This document shows, piece after piece, positions 53,672 through 63,391 of a DNA stretch of 64,000 nt (position 1 is the first letter of the stretch; every line of letters starts with the position of its first letter). Location of the stretch: assembly GCF_000235505.1 (NCBI RefSeq), contig NZ_JH379029.1:261798-325797 (forward strand), given 5' to 3'. Made by a program: the position numbers and the translations under genes. Under the pieces are notes generated by a model. It saw only the letters and a list, made by a program, of their open reading frames with translations, did no database searches and was not told the DNA's origin. This DNA is from Hungatella hathewayi WAL-18680 (lineage in GTDB: Bacteria > Bacillota > Clostridia > Lachnospirales > Lachnospiraceae).

Positions 53672-54532
53672 ATGATTTCTTATGAGCCCGGAGTGATGAA
53701 AGACTCCGATTATTATGTCTATACCGCCAGTTCCCTGGCTGAAAAAACATTTTTTTATCCCGTGTGCGTGGGACATTTTCTCTATGATGCCACCTACTCG
53801 CTGAAGCGCAGTTCCTACGACAGTTTCCTGATTGTATATATGAAAAAAGGCCAGTGCATCGTCACTACCAACAACCAGACTTACACCGCCAGGGAAAACC
53901 AGATTATCCTCCTGGACTGCTACAAGCCTCATGGCTACTACACCAACACCGGCTGGGAGTCGGAGTGGATTCATTTTGACGGCATTGCCGCCAGAGCTTA
54001 CTTCCAGATGATTACCGAGGCTTCCGGCCCTATTATCACCCTCCGGGATTCCTACCGTTTTGAAAAATATTTACATAAAATCTACCAGCTTTTCCGGGAA
54101 AATGCTTCCATCAAGGAAGCGCTGGTATCCCAGTACATTACCAACATTCTGACAGAACTTTTAGTCTCCCGGGACAATCCGTCCGGGCATTCGGAGCCTT
54201 CGGATATCATTGAGGAAACCACGGCCTACATGAACGAGCATTTGACCGAACCGCTGACCCTGGACGACTTAGCCGCCAGAGCCTCCTTAAGCCCCTACTA
54301 TTTCACCCGGCTATTCAAGAAAGAAACCGGCTTCACTCCCCACGAATATCTCATTGCCATGCGGATCAACTCGGCTAAATTTTTATTAAAGACCACATCC
54401 GCCTCCATCAAGGAAATCTGCTTTCTCACCGGTTTTGCCAGTGAGAGCAGCTTCTGCACCACCTTTAAAAAATGGGTAAACGCTACCCCCAGCAGCTACC
54501 GGGAATACAGCAGCACAGAAGGGACCGTCTAG
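53672..54532 (+). CDS. AraC family regulator
   Basis: A 286-residue regulator with an N-terminal cupin (YDSFLIVYMKKGQCIVT, LLDCYKPHGYY, WIHFDG) and a C-terminal double HTH (TLDDLAARASLSPYYFTRLFKKETGFTPHEYL, then IKEICFLTGFASESSFCTTFKKWVNATPSSYR). The start ATG 53672 has GGAGGTGAT, almost the full anti-Shine-Dalgarno complement. It is divergent from the DUF5107-TPR gene, its likely target. Confidence 0.93.
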   Translation: MISYEPGVMKDSDYYVYTASSLAEKTFFYPVCVGHFLYDATYSLKRSSYDSFLIVYMKKGQCIVTTNNQTYTARENQIILLDCYKPHGYYTNTGWESEWIHFDGIAARAYFQMITEASGPIITLRDSYRFEKYLHKIYQLFRENASIKEALVSQYITNILTELLVSRDNPSGHSEPSDIIEETTAYMNEHLTEPLTLDDLAARASLSPYYFTRLFKKETGFTPHEYLIAMRINSAKFLLKTTSASIKEICFLTGFASESSFCTTFKKWVNATPSSYREYSSTEGTV

Positions 54533-54548
54533 CAGGACGGCCCCTTCT
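54517..54548. terminator. Possible terminator between AraC and AraF-like genes
   Basis: A 13-bp stem with one mismatch (54517-54529 with 54536-54548) overlaps the AraC stop codon. There is no clear T run on either strand, so it may be weak. Confidence 0.45.
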
Positions 54549-54555
54549 TCTATCT

Positions 54556-55635
54556 CTACTCTGCTGCCTTGCCCATTACCTCTTTGTATGTCTCAGGTGT
54601 TACAACAATGGCATCCACCGCGGTCTCCATCACCGGCTCTTTTCCATTGATGATATCCATCAGCACATTGACAGAACCTGCGCCCACAGAATCAGCGGAG
54701 AAGTATGCGGAAGCCTTCATACAGGAACCGCCCTCTTTCTTGAACTCATCTTTTGCCATATACGCGCCAAGACCAACTACACAGGCGTCCGCATCAAGAC
54801 CGGCGCTCTCCAATGCACGTGCCGCGCCTACACAGCCTTCCTCGTTTGCACCGGTAACCAGCCATTTCTTGATTTCCGGATGAGCGGTAATCACCGCGGT
54901 AGCGGCGGTATTGCCCTTATCGGTTGTTCCGTCATAATCTGCTTTGAAGATTTTACTCTGGTCAAAGTCCGGGCACAGCTCCGTAAATTTATCAAACTCG
55001 CCTTCCGCACGCGGCACACAGCTGGACACGGTGTCCATGGTCATGATGAGAAGTCCTACCTCCGGGTCTGTCACCAGGTTGTTATCCTTGGCATAGTTAG
55101 CCAGCCACTCGCCGTTGGCTTCACCAATCACATAGGCGTTGATCCCTACCCACGGAGCCAGCTTGCTGCCGCTTGCATCCTGAAGCGCATCATCGGCCGC
55201 CACGATGGGGATGCCTGCCTCATTTGCCTTGTCAACCACTGCCTGTGACATGGTCTGGTCCGGAATACAGGTCACGATACCGGATGCCTTGTTGGCAATG
55301 GCGTTATCAATGGCCTTCAAATATTCCTCCGGACTCATTTTTGCATCTACATAAATGAACTCTCCGCCCAAATCTTCCACGGCCTTCTGTGCCGCCGCTC
55401 CCTCGTCGATAAACCAGGTCTGGTCACCAGCCTTGTAGATTCCGTATACGACCAGCTTGTCGCCTGCCGGTGCCTCTGCCTTTGGCTCCTCTGCTTTTGG
55501 TGCGTCTGCTGCCGGTGCCGCCGTAGTATCCGCCGCCGGAGCTGCCGTGGTTGCCGGTGCATCTGTTCCAGTGCTGCATCCCACTAAGGATGCTGTCATG
55601 GCCATCGCCATCAGTAATGCTGTTGTTTTTTTCAT
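54556..55635 (-). CDS. Arabinose-type sugar-binding lipoprotein (AraF-like)
   Basis: A 359-residue CUT2-type periplasmic-binding protein. The signal peptide ends in SLVGCS with Cys20 as lipidation site, followed by a low-complexity Ala/Pro/Glu/Lys tether (about 25-57). The body resembles L-arabinose-binding protein more than ribose- or galactose-binding proteins: QTWFIDEGAAAQKAVEDLGG, GIVTCIPDQTMSQAVVDKA and HPEIKKWLVTGANEEGCVGAARALES. The true ligand may be another pentose, D-galactose or D-fucose. AAAGGAGAG precedes the ATG. Last gene of the operon, after its permease. Confidence 0.88.
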   Translation of the reverse strand: MKKTTALLMAMAMTASLVGCSTGTDAPATTAAPAADTTAAPAADAPKAEEPKAEAPAGDKLVVYGIYKAGDQTWFIDEGAAAQKAVEDLGGEFIYVDAKMSPEEYLKAIDNAIANKASGIVTCIPDQTMSQAVVDKANEAGIPIVAADDALQDASGSKLAPWVGINAYVIGEANGEWLANYAKDNNLVTDPEVGLLIMTMDTVSSCVPRAEGEFDKFTELCPDFDQSKIFKADYDGTTDKGNTAATAVITAHPEIKKWLVTGANEEGCVGAARALESAGLDADACVVGLGAYMAKDEFKKEGGSCMKASAYFSADSVGAGSVNVLMDIINGKEPVMETAVDAIVVTPETYKEVMGKAAE

Positions 55636-55700
55636 GTTCTCTCTCTCCTTTTATTTTCTTTGCTCTATCACAACACACAAATAATGTGAATTGTTTCTAT

Positions 55701-56687
55701 TTAGCTGTTCTTCATACTTGCCGCCAGCAGCGCTTTATCGCGGTTTCTCTTACGGATATAGTCGGATGTCAGTGCGAATAACAGCAGTCCGCCTCTTGCC
55801 ACATACTGCCAGAAGGATGGCACATTTACCATGGTGAGTCCCATATTAAACGCCTGAATCAGGATGATACCAAGCACCGTCCCGCCCATGGTTCCGACGC
55901 CGCCCGCAAATGACACGCCGCCAAGAATAACCGCCGTGATGGCGTCAAACTCTAAGTTCACACAGGCCGCCGGCTGGCCGGAATTCATACGTGCCGCAAA
56001 CACCACACCGCCAAGGGCACACAGCACGCCCATCATCACATAACAGATTAACACAATCCGCTCCGGATTCAGTCCCGCCAGACGGGCCGCGTCCTTATTG
56101 CCTCCGATAGCGTAGATACTGCGTCCAAACTTGGTCTTCGCCAGGATAAATCCAAATATCACAATGGCAATTATCATAATCCAAACGGACAGCGGTACGT
56201 TCAAAATCCTTGCCTTCCCAAGGGTGATAAACGTCTTGTTGCTGATTGCAATCGGTTTTCCTCCGCACACAATATAAGCAAATCCACGGATAATCGACTG
56301 GGTCACCAGAGTTGCAATAAATGCCTCCAGCTTGATTTTATTCACCATCCAGGCGTTGAACACGCCCACTACCGCCGCAATCACAATGGTAATCAGAACC
56401 GCTGCCATAAAGGGCACGCCCCAGCTCACCAAAAGCGCCGCAATCACGCCGGATAATGCCGCCAGAGACCCAGGAGACAAATCGTTTTGCCCCGCAATAA
56501 TCAGGTATGTATGCCCGATGGCCACCAGTCCAACCAGAGAGGACGCAACCAGAAGGTTAATGATATTTGCCATGGTCATGAAGTTCCGGTTTAAAGATGT
56601 AAACAGGATAAACACCGCCACAATGGCCGCCATCAGTACCAGTTTGTCTCCACCTATTGCCTTTTTCATCTTTTCTACATTTTTCAT
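55701..56687 (-). CDS. CUT2 sugar ABC transporter permease (AraH/RbsC-like)
   Basis: A 328-residue permease with eight to ten helices. Family landmarks are SPGSLAALSGVIAALL, GRSIYAIGGNKDAARLAGLNPERI and FDAITAVILGGVSFAGGVGTMGGTVLG. The start overlaps the ATPase stop by four bases (ATGA). It works as a homodimer with the AraG-like ATPase. Confidence 0.93.
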   Translation of the reverse strand: MKNVEKMKKAIGGDKLVLMAAIVAVFILFTSLNRNFMTMANIINLLVASSLVGLVAIGHTYLIIAGQNDLSPGSLAALSGVIAALLVSWGVPFMAAVLITIVIAAVVGVFNAWMVNKIKLEAFIATLVTQSIIRGFAYIVCGGKPIAISNKTFITLGKARILNVPLSVWIMIIAIVIFGFILAKTKFGRSIYAIGGNKDAARLAGLNPERIVLICYVMMGVLCALGGVVFAARMNSGQPAACVNLEFDAITAVILGGVSFAGGVGTMGGTVLGIILIQAFNMGLTMVNVPSFWQYVARGGLLLFALTSDYIRKRNRDKALLAASMKNS

Positions 56688-58189
56688 GATTCATTCTCTC
56701 CTATCATTCCTAGACTGAGAAGTTTGCTCTCGGTTGCTTCCTCCCTGGAAACTTCTCCGGATATCTTCAGCGATTTCATAACGATAATCCTGTCGGACAG
56801 TCCGATTACCTCCGGCAGTTCGGAAGAAATCAGGATAACGCCCAGCCCCTGCTTTGCAAAGGAACAAATCATGTTATAAAATTCAGATTTTGCTCCCACA
56901 TCAATCCCTTTGGTCGGCTCGTCTAAAATCAGCACCTTGGGATTGGTTGTCAGCCATCTGGCCACGATACATTTCTGCTGGTTGCCGCCTGACAGCTCCA
57001 CGATTTTCTTGTCCGGTGAAGGTGTCTTAATCCGGAAATCCCTGATTCCCTGGTCCGCCACCTCCGCCTCCTTTTTGCTGCTGACAATCCCCAGCTTATT
57101 GGAGTTTTTATCCAGCATGGAAATATTGATGTTGCCGCTGACACTCAAATTTGCCAAAATGCCCTGCATTTTCCTGTCCTCCGGCACCAGGACGATGCCG
57201 TTGTCCATGGCGTCCTTCGGGGATTTGTTCACAATCTTCTTTCCTTCCAGCCACACCTCGCCGGACCTTAAATGGTCCGCCCCGATAATAGCCCGCATCA
57301 CTTCCGTCCGGCCCGCTCCCACCAGTCCGGAGAAACCAAGCACCTCTCCCCGCCGCAGCTGGAAGGAGGTCGGTTTCACGTAGTCGGAGGAGACATTTCT
57401 CACATCAAGCAGAACTTCCCCTATCTCCTTGTCCCTGTCCAGGTTCTCGTAGATATCGCCCAAATCCCGGCCCACCATCATCTTGATCATCTCGCTCTCC
57501 GGCACCTCGCCGGTCACCACGGTGTTCACATATCTGCCGTCCTTGAAGATGGCAACCTTATCGGTAATCCGCTGAATCTCGTTCATACGGTGGGATACGT
57601 AAATGATGATTTTTCCTTCTGATTTCAACTTCTCTATGATGGAAAACAAACTGTCAATCTCCGAATCGCTCAAGCTGGCCGTCGGCTCGTCAAAGCAGAT
57701 AACCTTTAATCCATCCCGGCTGTACGCCTTCATGATTTCCACCATCTGCTGGTAGGCGATGCTCAAATCCTTCACTTTTGCGTCCGGTTCAATGGGAAGA
57801 CCAAAGTCCTCAATAATCTTCCCCGCCATCCGGTTGGCCTCTTTCATATTGATAACACCAAATTTGTTCACCGGCATCCTGCCCAGGTAGATATTTTCCG
57901 CCACTGACAGCTCCATGAGAATCTGCCTCTCCTGGTAAATGACGCTGATTCCCGCCTCGATCGCCTCCTGGGGGGATTTAAAATGCTTCCTCTCCCCGTC
58001 CAGCCAGTATTCTCCCTCATCCGGCTGATAGTCCCCGTTTAAGACCTTCAAAAGCGTGGATTTACCGGCCCCGTTTTCACCGAGAAACGCCAGCACTTCT
58101 CCGCTGAATGCCTGAAAACAGATATCATCCAGCGCCTTCACGCCCGGAAAATACTTGGAAATGTGTTTGAACTCTAAGACACTTCCCAT
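56684..58189 (-). CDS. CUT2 sugar ABC transporter ATPase (AraG/RbsA-like)
   Basis: A 501-residue double ABC ATPase. In the first half Walker A is GENGAGKST (37-45), the signature region reads SIAYQQMVEI and Walker B is VICFDEPTASL. In the second half the Walker A site is degenerate (SGLVGAGRTE), as usual for this family, while LSGGNQQKCIVARWL and VLILDEPTKGIDVG are intact. AGGAGG precedes the ATG. It energises the AraH-like permease. Confidence 0.94.
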   Translation of the reverse strand: MGSVLEFKHISKYFPGVKALDDICFQAFSGEVLAFLGENGAGKSTLLKVLNGDYQPDEGEYWLDGERKHFKSPQEAIEAGISVIYQERQILMELSVAENIYLGRMPVNKFGVINMKEANRMAGKIIEDFGLPIEPDAKVKDLSIAYQQMVEIMKAYSRDGLKVICFDEPTASLSDSEIDSLFSIIEKLKSEGKIIIYVSHRMNEIQRITDKVAIFKDGRYVNTVVTGEVPESEMIKMMVGRDLGDIYENLDRDKEIGEVLLDVRNVSSDYVKPTSFQLRRGEVLGFSGLVGAGRTEVMRAIIGADHLRSGEVWLEGKKIVNKSPKDAMDNGIVLVPEDRKMQGILANLSVSGNINISMLDKNSNKLGIVSSKKEAEVADQGIRDFRIKTPSPDKKIVELSGGNQQKCIVARWLTTNPKVLILDEPTKGIDVGAKSEFYNMICSFAKQGLGVILISSELPEVIGLSDRIIVMKSLKISGEVSREEATESKLLSLGMIGENES

Positions 58190-58229
58190 ATTACCTCCTC
58201 CTCTCCTTTGCTCCCTTATCCTTCTGCAT

Positions 58230-59090
58230 TTAGCCCTCTGCCTCTTTATCTCTCCACATGCGGCGATACTCTGCCGGTGTCATGCCCACATAATTTCGAA
58301 AGCTTCTGCAAAAATACTGGGAACTGTTAAAACCGGCCATCAACGCCACATCCGTGATGGAGTAGGACGGTTCCCACAAAAGTTCTTTCGCCTTGCCAAT
58401 ACGCAGCATGGTGATGTACTCGGTACATTTCATTCCCATCTGCTGCAAAAAATATTTTCGCACGTAGCGGGAACTGATGCCAAACTGGGCCGACAGTTCT
58501 TCCAGATTGATATCTTCCTCCAGATTCTGGTTGATGTAGCGTATCATCTTGCCAATCCGGTCCTGTTTTCTGGGGCTCTGCTCCGCCTTCTTTTCATCAA
58601 TATAGTAGGACAGACCCGCGTACAGCTGGGCCATGGCAAAATCCAGCTGGGCCTTCATATAACTGTCCTCCCGCTTCATCCGGTGAAGGTAACAGATATT
58701 TTCCAGCTGCCGCAAAATGCCCTCACAATGACACAGTTTATGGTAGTCGCCCACATGCTCAAGGAAGGAAATACCTGGCTTTATGTGGGACGGCATCATG
58801 ACAGCCATCTCCACCTGGGTAATCCTGCATGCATTTTTCACGTCCACCATGAAGCAGTGGGACGCGTAGGGATTGACAATGATGCAGTCCCCCTGTTTCA
58901 GTGGGACATAATCATCCCCGACTCCCATAATGCAGCAGCCGGTATTGATGTAATTGATTTCGTAGGCCATGTGGCTGTGGGATTCAAAACGGTAGTTGGA
59001 TGGGAAACGAAAAATTCCCGCATTCTGCATCACCACCTCGTAACCGCCCCCGGACATGAGTTCCAGTATCAACTGCTCTGTCTTATTCAT
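58230..59090 (-). CDS. AraC family regulator inside the oxidative sugar operon
   Basis: A 286-residue regulator with an N-terminal cupin (FESHSHMAYEINYINTG, QGDCIIVNPYASHCF) and C-terminal HTH pair (NLEELSAQFGISSRYVRKYFLQQMGM, SITDVALMAGFNSSQYFCRSFRNYVGMTPAEYRR). It lies between the aldolase and transporter genes on the same strand, so it probably autoregulates the operon in response to the imported sugar. Confidence 0.93.
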   Translation of the reverse strand: MNKTEQLILELMSGGGYEVVMQNAGIFRFPSNYRFESHSHMAYEINYINTGCCIMGVGDDYVPLKQGDCIIVNPYASHCFMVDVKNACRITQVEMAVMMPSHIKPGISFLEHVGDYHKLCHCEGILRQLENICYLHRMKREDSYMKAQLDFAMAQLYAGLSYYIDEKKAEQSPRKQDRIGKMIRYINQNLEEDINLEELSAQFGISSRYVRKYFLQQMGMKCTEYITMLRIGKAKELLWEPSYSITDVALMAGFNSSQYFCRSFRNYVGMTPAEYRRMWRDKEAEG

Positions 59091-59123
59091 GTTTGCCCCC
59101 TGCGTTGTTTCACAGTTATTAGT

Positions 59124-59814
59124 TTACATAATTCCATGCTTATCAAAGGACTCTTTCGCTCCCATACCGGCCCGGATGGCTTCCGACACCATTTTCTCGC
59201 CGGTAGCCTTCTCGTAGGCCAACCGGATTACCTCTTCCTCAATGCTCCTCGGAATAACCACCACGCCGTCCAAATCGACCAAAAACAATATCTCCCGGAT
59301 TCACCCGGACACCCTCAATCTCTATTGGCACCCGAAAGTCAATCACCTTGCCTCTCGGCGCCTGGTCCTGGGCGTATCTGCCGTAAGAAAAGCAGGGAAA
59401 ATCCAAACCTACAATCCCTTTCGTGTCACGGTGGAATCCGTTTACTACCGCCCCCGCCGCACCGAGAATCTGCATTCTGGTACACATTAACTCGCCGACC
59501 AGAGCATAAGACGGCGATGAGCCGGTGCAGATGTAAACTTCATCTTTTTTGATATCATCCAGTGCCTCCAGCATCAGTCCAAACGGTTTCTGCATAACCG
59601 CATTCTGCCCGGCAGACAACTCCTCAAATGCATCTGCCTCCAGCACGGTCATCGCCCGGCCGGCCACCACCATATGCTCCTTGACTGGCTGAATCCTGTA
59701 TGGCAGAAACTGGTGGTAATAATGCAATTTATCTAAGATATCTCCGATGACTGCGGAGTACAGCTCCACCCGCATCAGCGCAAATAATTCTTCATCGTTT
59801 TTCCATGTTATCAT
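59124..59814 (-). pseudogene. RraA-family (HMG/CHA aldolase-like) protein, frameshifted
   Basis: A RraA/4-hydroxy-4-methyl-2-oxoglutarate-aldolase-like gene with one disruption. The first frame (59814 down to about 59285) carries the active-site region GAAGAVVNGFHRDTKGI, with the conserved Arg-Asp, and runs to GDIVFG. It then reads out of frame to a stop at 59239. Removing one base at the run CCAAAAA (59279-59285, plus strand) restores VDLDGVVVIP and a normal end FDKHGIM to a TAA at 59126-59124, giving about 229 residues. This could be a homopolymer sequencing error, a recent mutation or rarely programmed frameshifting. In the operon it would be the aldolase cleaving a 2-keto-3-deoxy sugar acid. 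AGGAG precedes the ATG. Confidence 0.85.
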
Positions 59815-59851
59815 GATACACTCCTATTCTGGCCGCGGCACCCGCTGTCCT

Positions 59852-61519
59852 TCACTCCACAACCGCGCCTTCTGCCGCTGATTTACTGATTTTTTGATAA
59901 GTGCTCAAGTAACCGTCCGGAAGTTCTTTCTCAGGACGAACCCAGCGTTTCTTTCTCTCTTCCAGAACCGCCTCATCCACCAACAGGCTCAACTCGCCGC
60001 CCGGTACATCAATCCGGATCACATCTCCGTCTTCCACCAGGGCCAGCACACCGCCCTCATAGGCTTCCGGTGAAATGTGTCCGACAAAGCATCCACGGTT
60101 GGAGCCTGAGAAACGACCGTCTGTCACCACGGCACAGCTGTCAGATAAGTTCATACCCTCCAGACATTTCATAGGCCGGTACATCTCCGGCATTCCAGGT
60201 CCGCCTTTGGGCCCCTCATATCGAAGCACAACCATGGTTCCCGGTTTTACCTCACCGTTTAGTATGGCGGCACAGGCTTCCTGTTCACTCTGGTATACGT
60301 TTGCCGTTCCGGTAAATCTCAGAAGATGTTCCGGGATTGCCGCAGGTTTCACCACCGCCCCCAGGGGAGCCATGTTGCCAGTCAGCACAGAGACGCCGCC
60401 GTTTGGATGAAACGGCTCTTTCGCCGTCTTAATCACTTCTCTCCTGGTAGTCTCCAGCTCCTGGTTCAGATTTTCTTCCACCGTGCGGCCGCTCACCGTC
60501 ATACAATCCGTGTGAAGCCAATCCCTCAACTCAATCATCACTGCCGGTACACCGCCCGCCTCATAAAAATCTACCATATCATAGGGAGAAGCCGGGTACA
60601 CCGGCGCCACCTGGGGAATGTTCCTGCTGAATATTCCAAACGTTTCCAGAGGCAGAAGCCCCAGTCCCGCTTCTTTATGTATTGCCTGCAAATGCATGAT
60701 GGCGTTGGTGGAACCTCCGATTCCCATAAGCACGGTAATCGCATTTTCAATGGATTGCTTCGTGATAATCTGCCTGGCTGTGATTCCCTTTCTCACCATC
60801 TCCATGGCCGCCCGGCCCGTCTCATAGGCAATCTGCATCCGCTTTGCGTAGATGGCAGGCACTACCGCGCTTCCCGGCAGGCTCATTCCCAGGGCCTCCG
60901 CCATGCATCCCATGGTATTAGCCGTGCCCAGCATGGCGCAGGAACCGGCACACGGCTCCGCCAGATTTTCTATCTCCTCAAATTCCGTTTCATCAATCTC
61001 TCCACGCTGTTTCCAGCCCACAGCCTCCGTGACGATATTGCCGTCATAATGCTTTCCCTTGTACACTGCCGGCATCATGGGACCGCTGTTGCAGAACACC
61101 GCCGGAATGTCCAGTCTTGCCGCCGCCATCAAAAGCCCCGGCACAATTTTGTCGCAAGAGCCAAGCAGCACCAGGCCATCAAACTTATGGGCCCGTACCA
61201 TGCATTCCACCGAGGAGGTAATCAAATCTCTCGACGGTAAAATGTAGCGCATCCCGTCATGTCCCTCCGCAATCCCGTCGCAGGGAGCAATGGTTCCAAA
61301 GGTCATAGCCGTGCCTCCGGCCGCCTCGATTCCCCGTTCCGCTTGTTTACATAACTCATCTATGCCGTAATGCCCCGGGGTTGCGTTGGTGTAGGTATTT
61401 ACAATGGCTATCAGCGGTTTTGACAAACTCTCATCCGTGAATCCCATGGATTTGTAAAGCGCCCGCTTCAACGCCCCGCCATCTCCCTGGAGCAGTTGAT
61501 TATAATAATGTTTTTCCAT
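59852..61519 (-). CDS. IlvD/EDD family dehydratase, probably for a sugar acid
   Basis: A 555-residue Fe-S dehydratase. Visible motifs are APCDGIAEGHDGM (Cys80), GSCDKIVPG (Cys122) and PCAGSCAMLGTANTM (Cys190, Cys194). The N-terminal motif reads TPGH as in E. coli-type IlvD, whereas characterised sugar-acid dehydratases have a Cys there, so cluster type and substrate are not certain. Among SDR, lactonase and RraA-type genes it most likely converts an aldonate to a 2-keto-3-deoxy acid. No ilvB, ilvC or leu genes are near, against a branched-chain amino acid role. AAAGGA precedes the ATG. Confidence 0.88.
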   Translation of the reverse strand: MEKHYYNQLLQGDGGALKRALYKSMGFTDESLSKPLIAIVNTYTNATPGHYGIDELCKQAERGIEAAGGTAMTFGTIAPCDGIAEGHDGMRYILPSRDLITSSVECMVRAHKFDGLVLLGSCDKIVPGLLMAAARLDIPAVFCNSGPMMPAVYKGKHYDGNIVTEAVGWKQRGEIDETEFEEIENLAEPCAGSCAMLGTANTMGCMAEALGMSLPGSAVVPAIYAKRMQIAYETGRAAMEMVRKGITARQIITKQSIENAITVLMGIGGSTNAIMHLQAIHKEAGLGLLPLETFGIFSRNIPQVAPVYPASPYDMVDFYEAGGVPAVMIELRDWLHTDCMTVSGRTVEENLNQELETTRREVIKTAKEPFHPNGGVSVLTGNMAPLGAVVKPAAIPEHLLRFTGTANVYQSEQEACAAILNGEVKPGTMVVLRYEGPKGGPGMPEMYRPMKCLEGMNLSDSCAVVTDGRFSGSNRGCFVGHISPEAYEGGVLALVEDGDVIRIDVPGGELSLLVDEAVLEERKKRWVRPEKELPDGYLSTYQKISKSAAEGAVVE

Positions 61520-61540
61520 ACGGTCCTTTCATACACTTTC

Positions 61541-62302
61541 TTACACAAAATCGTTCGCCGCCACAACTGGCAGCGTAGCCGCTCCATCAATCGTCAGCGT
61601 GCTTCCCGTTATATAATCCGCCGCGTCGGAAGCCAGATAAAGAACACCCTGCGCAATCTCCTCTGTGGTAGCAAACCGTCTCAGTGGCAGTCTTTTTGCC
61701 GCCTCCAGCCGGATATCTCCCGGCTCCCAGCCTACATCCGTGTAGCCAGGCGCCACATCCACCATGCGGATTCCTTTTAGGGCCAGTTCCATTGCCGCGT
61801 TCCTGGTAAACTTAGATACCGCCGCTTTTGTCGGTGCGTATATCGTCGCCCGTGGCCAGCACCCCATCACCTGGTTGGAAGAGATGTTAATAATCACTCC
61901 CTTCACCTCTTTTTCAATCATCCGCTTCGCTGCAATCTGGCTGCTGAAATACACGCCTTTCCAGTCCACCGCCGTCATCCTGTCAAAATCTTCTTCCGTG
62001 GCATCCAGGAAATACACCTCGCTGCTGATTCCCGCATTATTCACCACCACGTCTACCACTCCAAATATGTCAAACGCTTTCTCATACATCCGCCGGATAT
62101 CCTCCAGCACCCCCATATCGGCGTAGACCGCCTCGGCCCTTCTGCCACACGCTTTTGCAATCCGGCAAACTTCCTTGGCCGCTTCCCTGTCACTTCTGTA
62201 ATTCACAACAATATCATAACCAGCTTTCGCCATGGAGATGGCTATCTGTCTGCCGATTCCTCTGGCTGCCCCTGTAATCAAAGCTGTTTTCTGTCTCATC
62301 AT
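61541..62302 (-). CDS. SDR family NAD(P)-dependent oxidoreductase, probable sugar dehydrogenase
   Basis: A 253-residue classical short-chain dehydrogenase. Cofactor motif TGAARGIG (10-17), NNAG (88-91), catalytic Ser141/142, Tyr155 and Lys159 in YAPTK, and the C-terminal DYITGSTLTIDGA. The residues after the second strand (NYRSDREAAKE) leave NAD versus NADP undecided. The start overlaps the lactonase stop (ATGATGA). In context it would oxidise an aldose at C1 to the lactone, the substrate of the adjacent lactonase. Confidence 0.9.
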   Translation of the reverse strand: MMRQKTALITGAARGIGRQIAISMAKAGYDIVVNYRSDREAAKEVCRIAKACGRRAEAVYADMGVLEDIRRMYEKAFDIFGVVDVVVNNAGISSEVYFLDATEEDFDRMTAVDWKGVYFSSQIAAKRMIEKEVKGVIINISSNQVMGCWPRATIYAPTKAAVSKFTRNAAMELALKGIRMVDVAPGYTDVGWEPGDIRLEAAKRLPLRRFATTEEIAQGVLYLASDAADYITGSTLTIDGAATLPVVAANDFV

Positions 62303-63180
62303 CTTCTTCCTCCATACTCATATGGCAATACACCGGCCACCGGGAGCCGGACCGCATACAACTGGCCTCCAAGCCCATCCCCGTCCATAGCCGTCGTGAT
62401 ATACAAAGTCTTCAAGTCCTCATCCCCAAAGGTGACGCAGGACACATTTTTCACCGGTACCGGGATTTCCCCAAGTTTCTCCCCTGTCTGTGGATGATAG
62501 CAGCACACCTTTTGGCCGCCCCACATCGCCACCCAGAGATTTCCTTCCTCATCAATGCTCATCCCATCCGGCGAACCGTCTGCCGGATTTACGGACACCG
62601 CAGTTTTTCTGCCGCCCAGCCTTCCGTTTTCTTCCATCCGGTACTCCTCAATCATTCCTTTGGAAGTATCGATATGATAAAACCGTTCCCCATCCCACGC
62701 CATTCCATTGGGGATGGTGTAGCCCGGATATTCGGCCGTCACCCGGTTATCTTCTATGCAGATGAGACTTCCACATCCTTTTGCCTTCGGATGCTCCTGG
62801 TTCTTCGCCATCGTTCCCACCCATAACCGTCCCTGGGAATCACATTTCCCATCATTAAATCTCACATAGTCCGGAAGAATAAGCTCCGTCAAAATCTCCG
62901 ATTTCGCCCCGTCCTCTGTGATACGGACCAGACGGTGGCCGATTGCCGCCACTATGTCTCCATCTCCAGCCCGGCACAGCGCCAAACAGCCAGCCATATC
63001 GTCAGTATCAATCCCGCCTGCACTTCCATCCGCCGGTCGGAACCAATGGATTTTACATCCTTCGATGTCCACAAAATACAGCCGCCCGCTCCTCGCATCC
63101 CAGACACATCCTTCTCCCAGCCTGCAACGGAAAGAAGGTATCTGCCTGACTTCCCATATCCTCCATTCACTTTCCCTCAA
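62299..63180 (-). CDS. SMP-30/gluconolactonase family lactonase
   Basis: A 293-residue six-bladed propeller. Metal ligands can be placed in LGEGCVWDARSG (Glu), RFNDGKCDSQGRLWVGTM (Asn) and GSPDGMSIDEEGNLWVAMWGG (Asp), and PNGMAWD is typical. It hydrolyses sugar lactones. The start appears to be TTG at 63180, with AGAGG about ten bases upstream; ATG codons nearby are in other frames. First gene of the eight-gene oxidative sugar operon. Confidence 0.9.
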   Translation of the reverse strand: MRESEWRIWEVRQIPSFRCRLGEGCVWDARSGRLYFVDIEGCKIHWFRPADGSAGGIDTDDMAGCLALCRAGDGDIVAAIGHRLVRITEDGAKSEILTELILPDYVRFNDGKCDSQGRLWVGTMAKNQEHPKAKGCGSLICIEDNRVTAEYPGYTIPNGMAWDGERFYHIDTSKGMIEEYRMEENGRLGGRKTAVSVNPADGSPDGMSIDEEGNLWVAMWGGQKVCCYHPQTGEKLGEIPVPVKNVSCVTFGDEDLKTLYITTAMDGDGLGGQLYAVRLPVAGVLPYEYGGRR

Positions 63181-63391
63181 ACACCATACACCTCTTTTCT
63201 GTAAATCCAGTGTATGACTTTTTCGGCACGGTGTCTGTCACGAAACGGCACTGAATATATTTGTATTGTATTTTTCGGAACTTTTCTTTCCCGTCAATTC
63301 ATGTTTTTTATTATAGCCGCAGGCACAGGGCAAAAGCATTACCTTAAATTGCCCATGCGTTTATAAATTTTGCTCAATTCAACTCCCTATA

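Noticed and set aside
58155-59552. A 465-codon open frame on the plus strand across the AraC and aldolase genes
   Set aside because: It is antisense to two clear protein families, has low-complexity His/Leu-rich composition typical of reverse-frame shadows and no ribosome binding site.
60326-61240. A 304-codon plus-strand frame
   Set aside because: Fully antisense to the IlvD/EDD dehydratase, whose motifs are unmistakable; composition is rich in His and Arg as expected of a shadow frame.
59852-61519. Annotation as ilvD of branched-chain amino acid synthesis
   Set aside because: The N-terminal motif is IlvD-like, but no other ilv or leu gene is near and the flanking genes form a sugar-oxidation set. 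Kept open as a lower-probability alternative.
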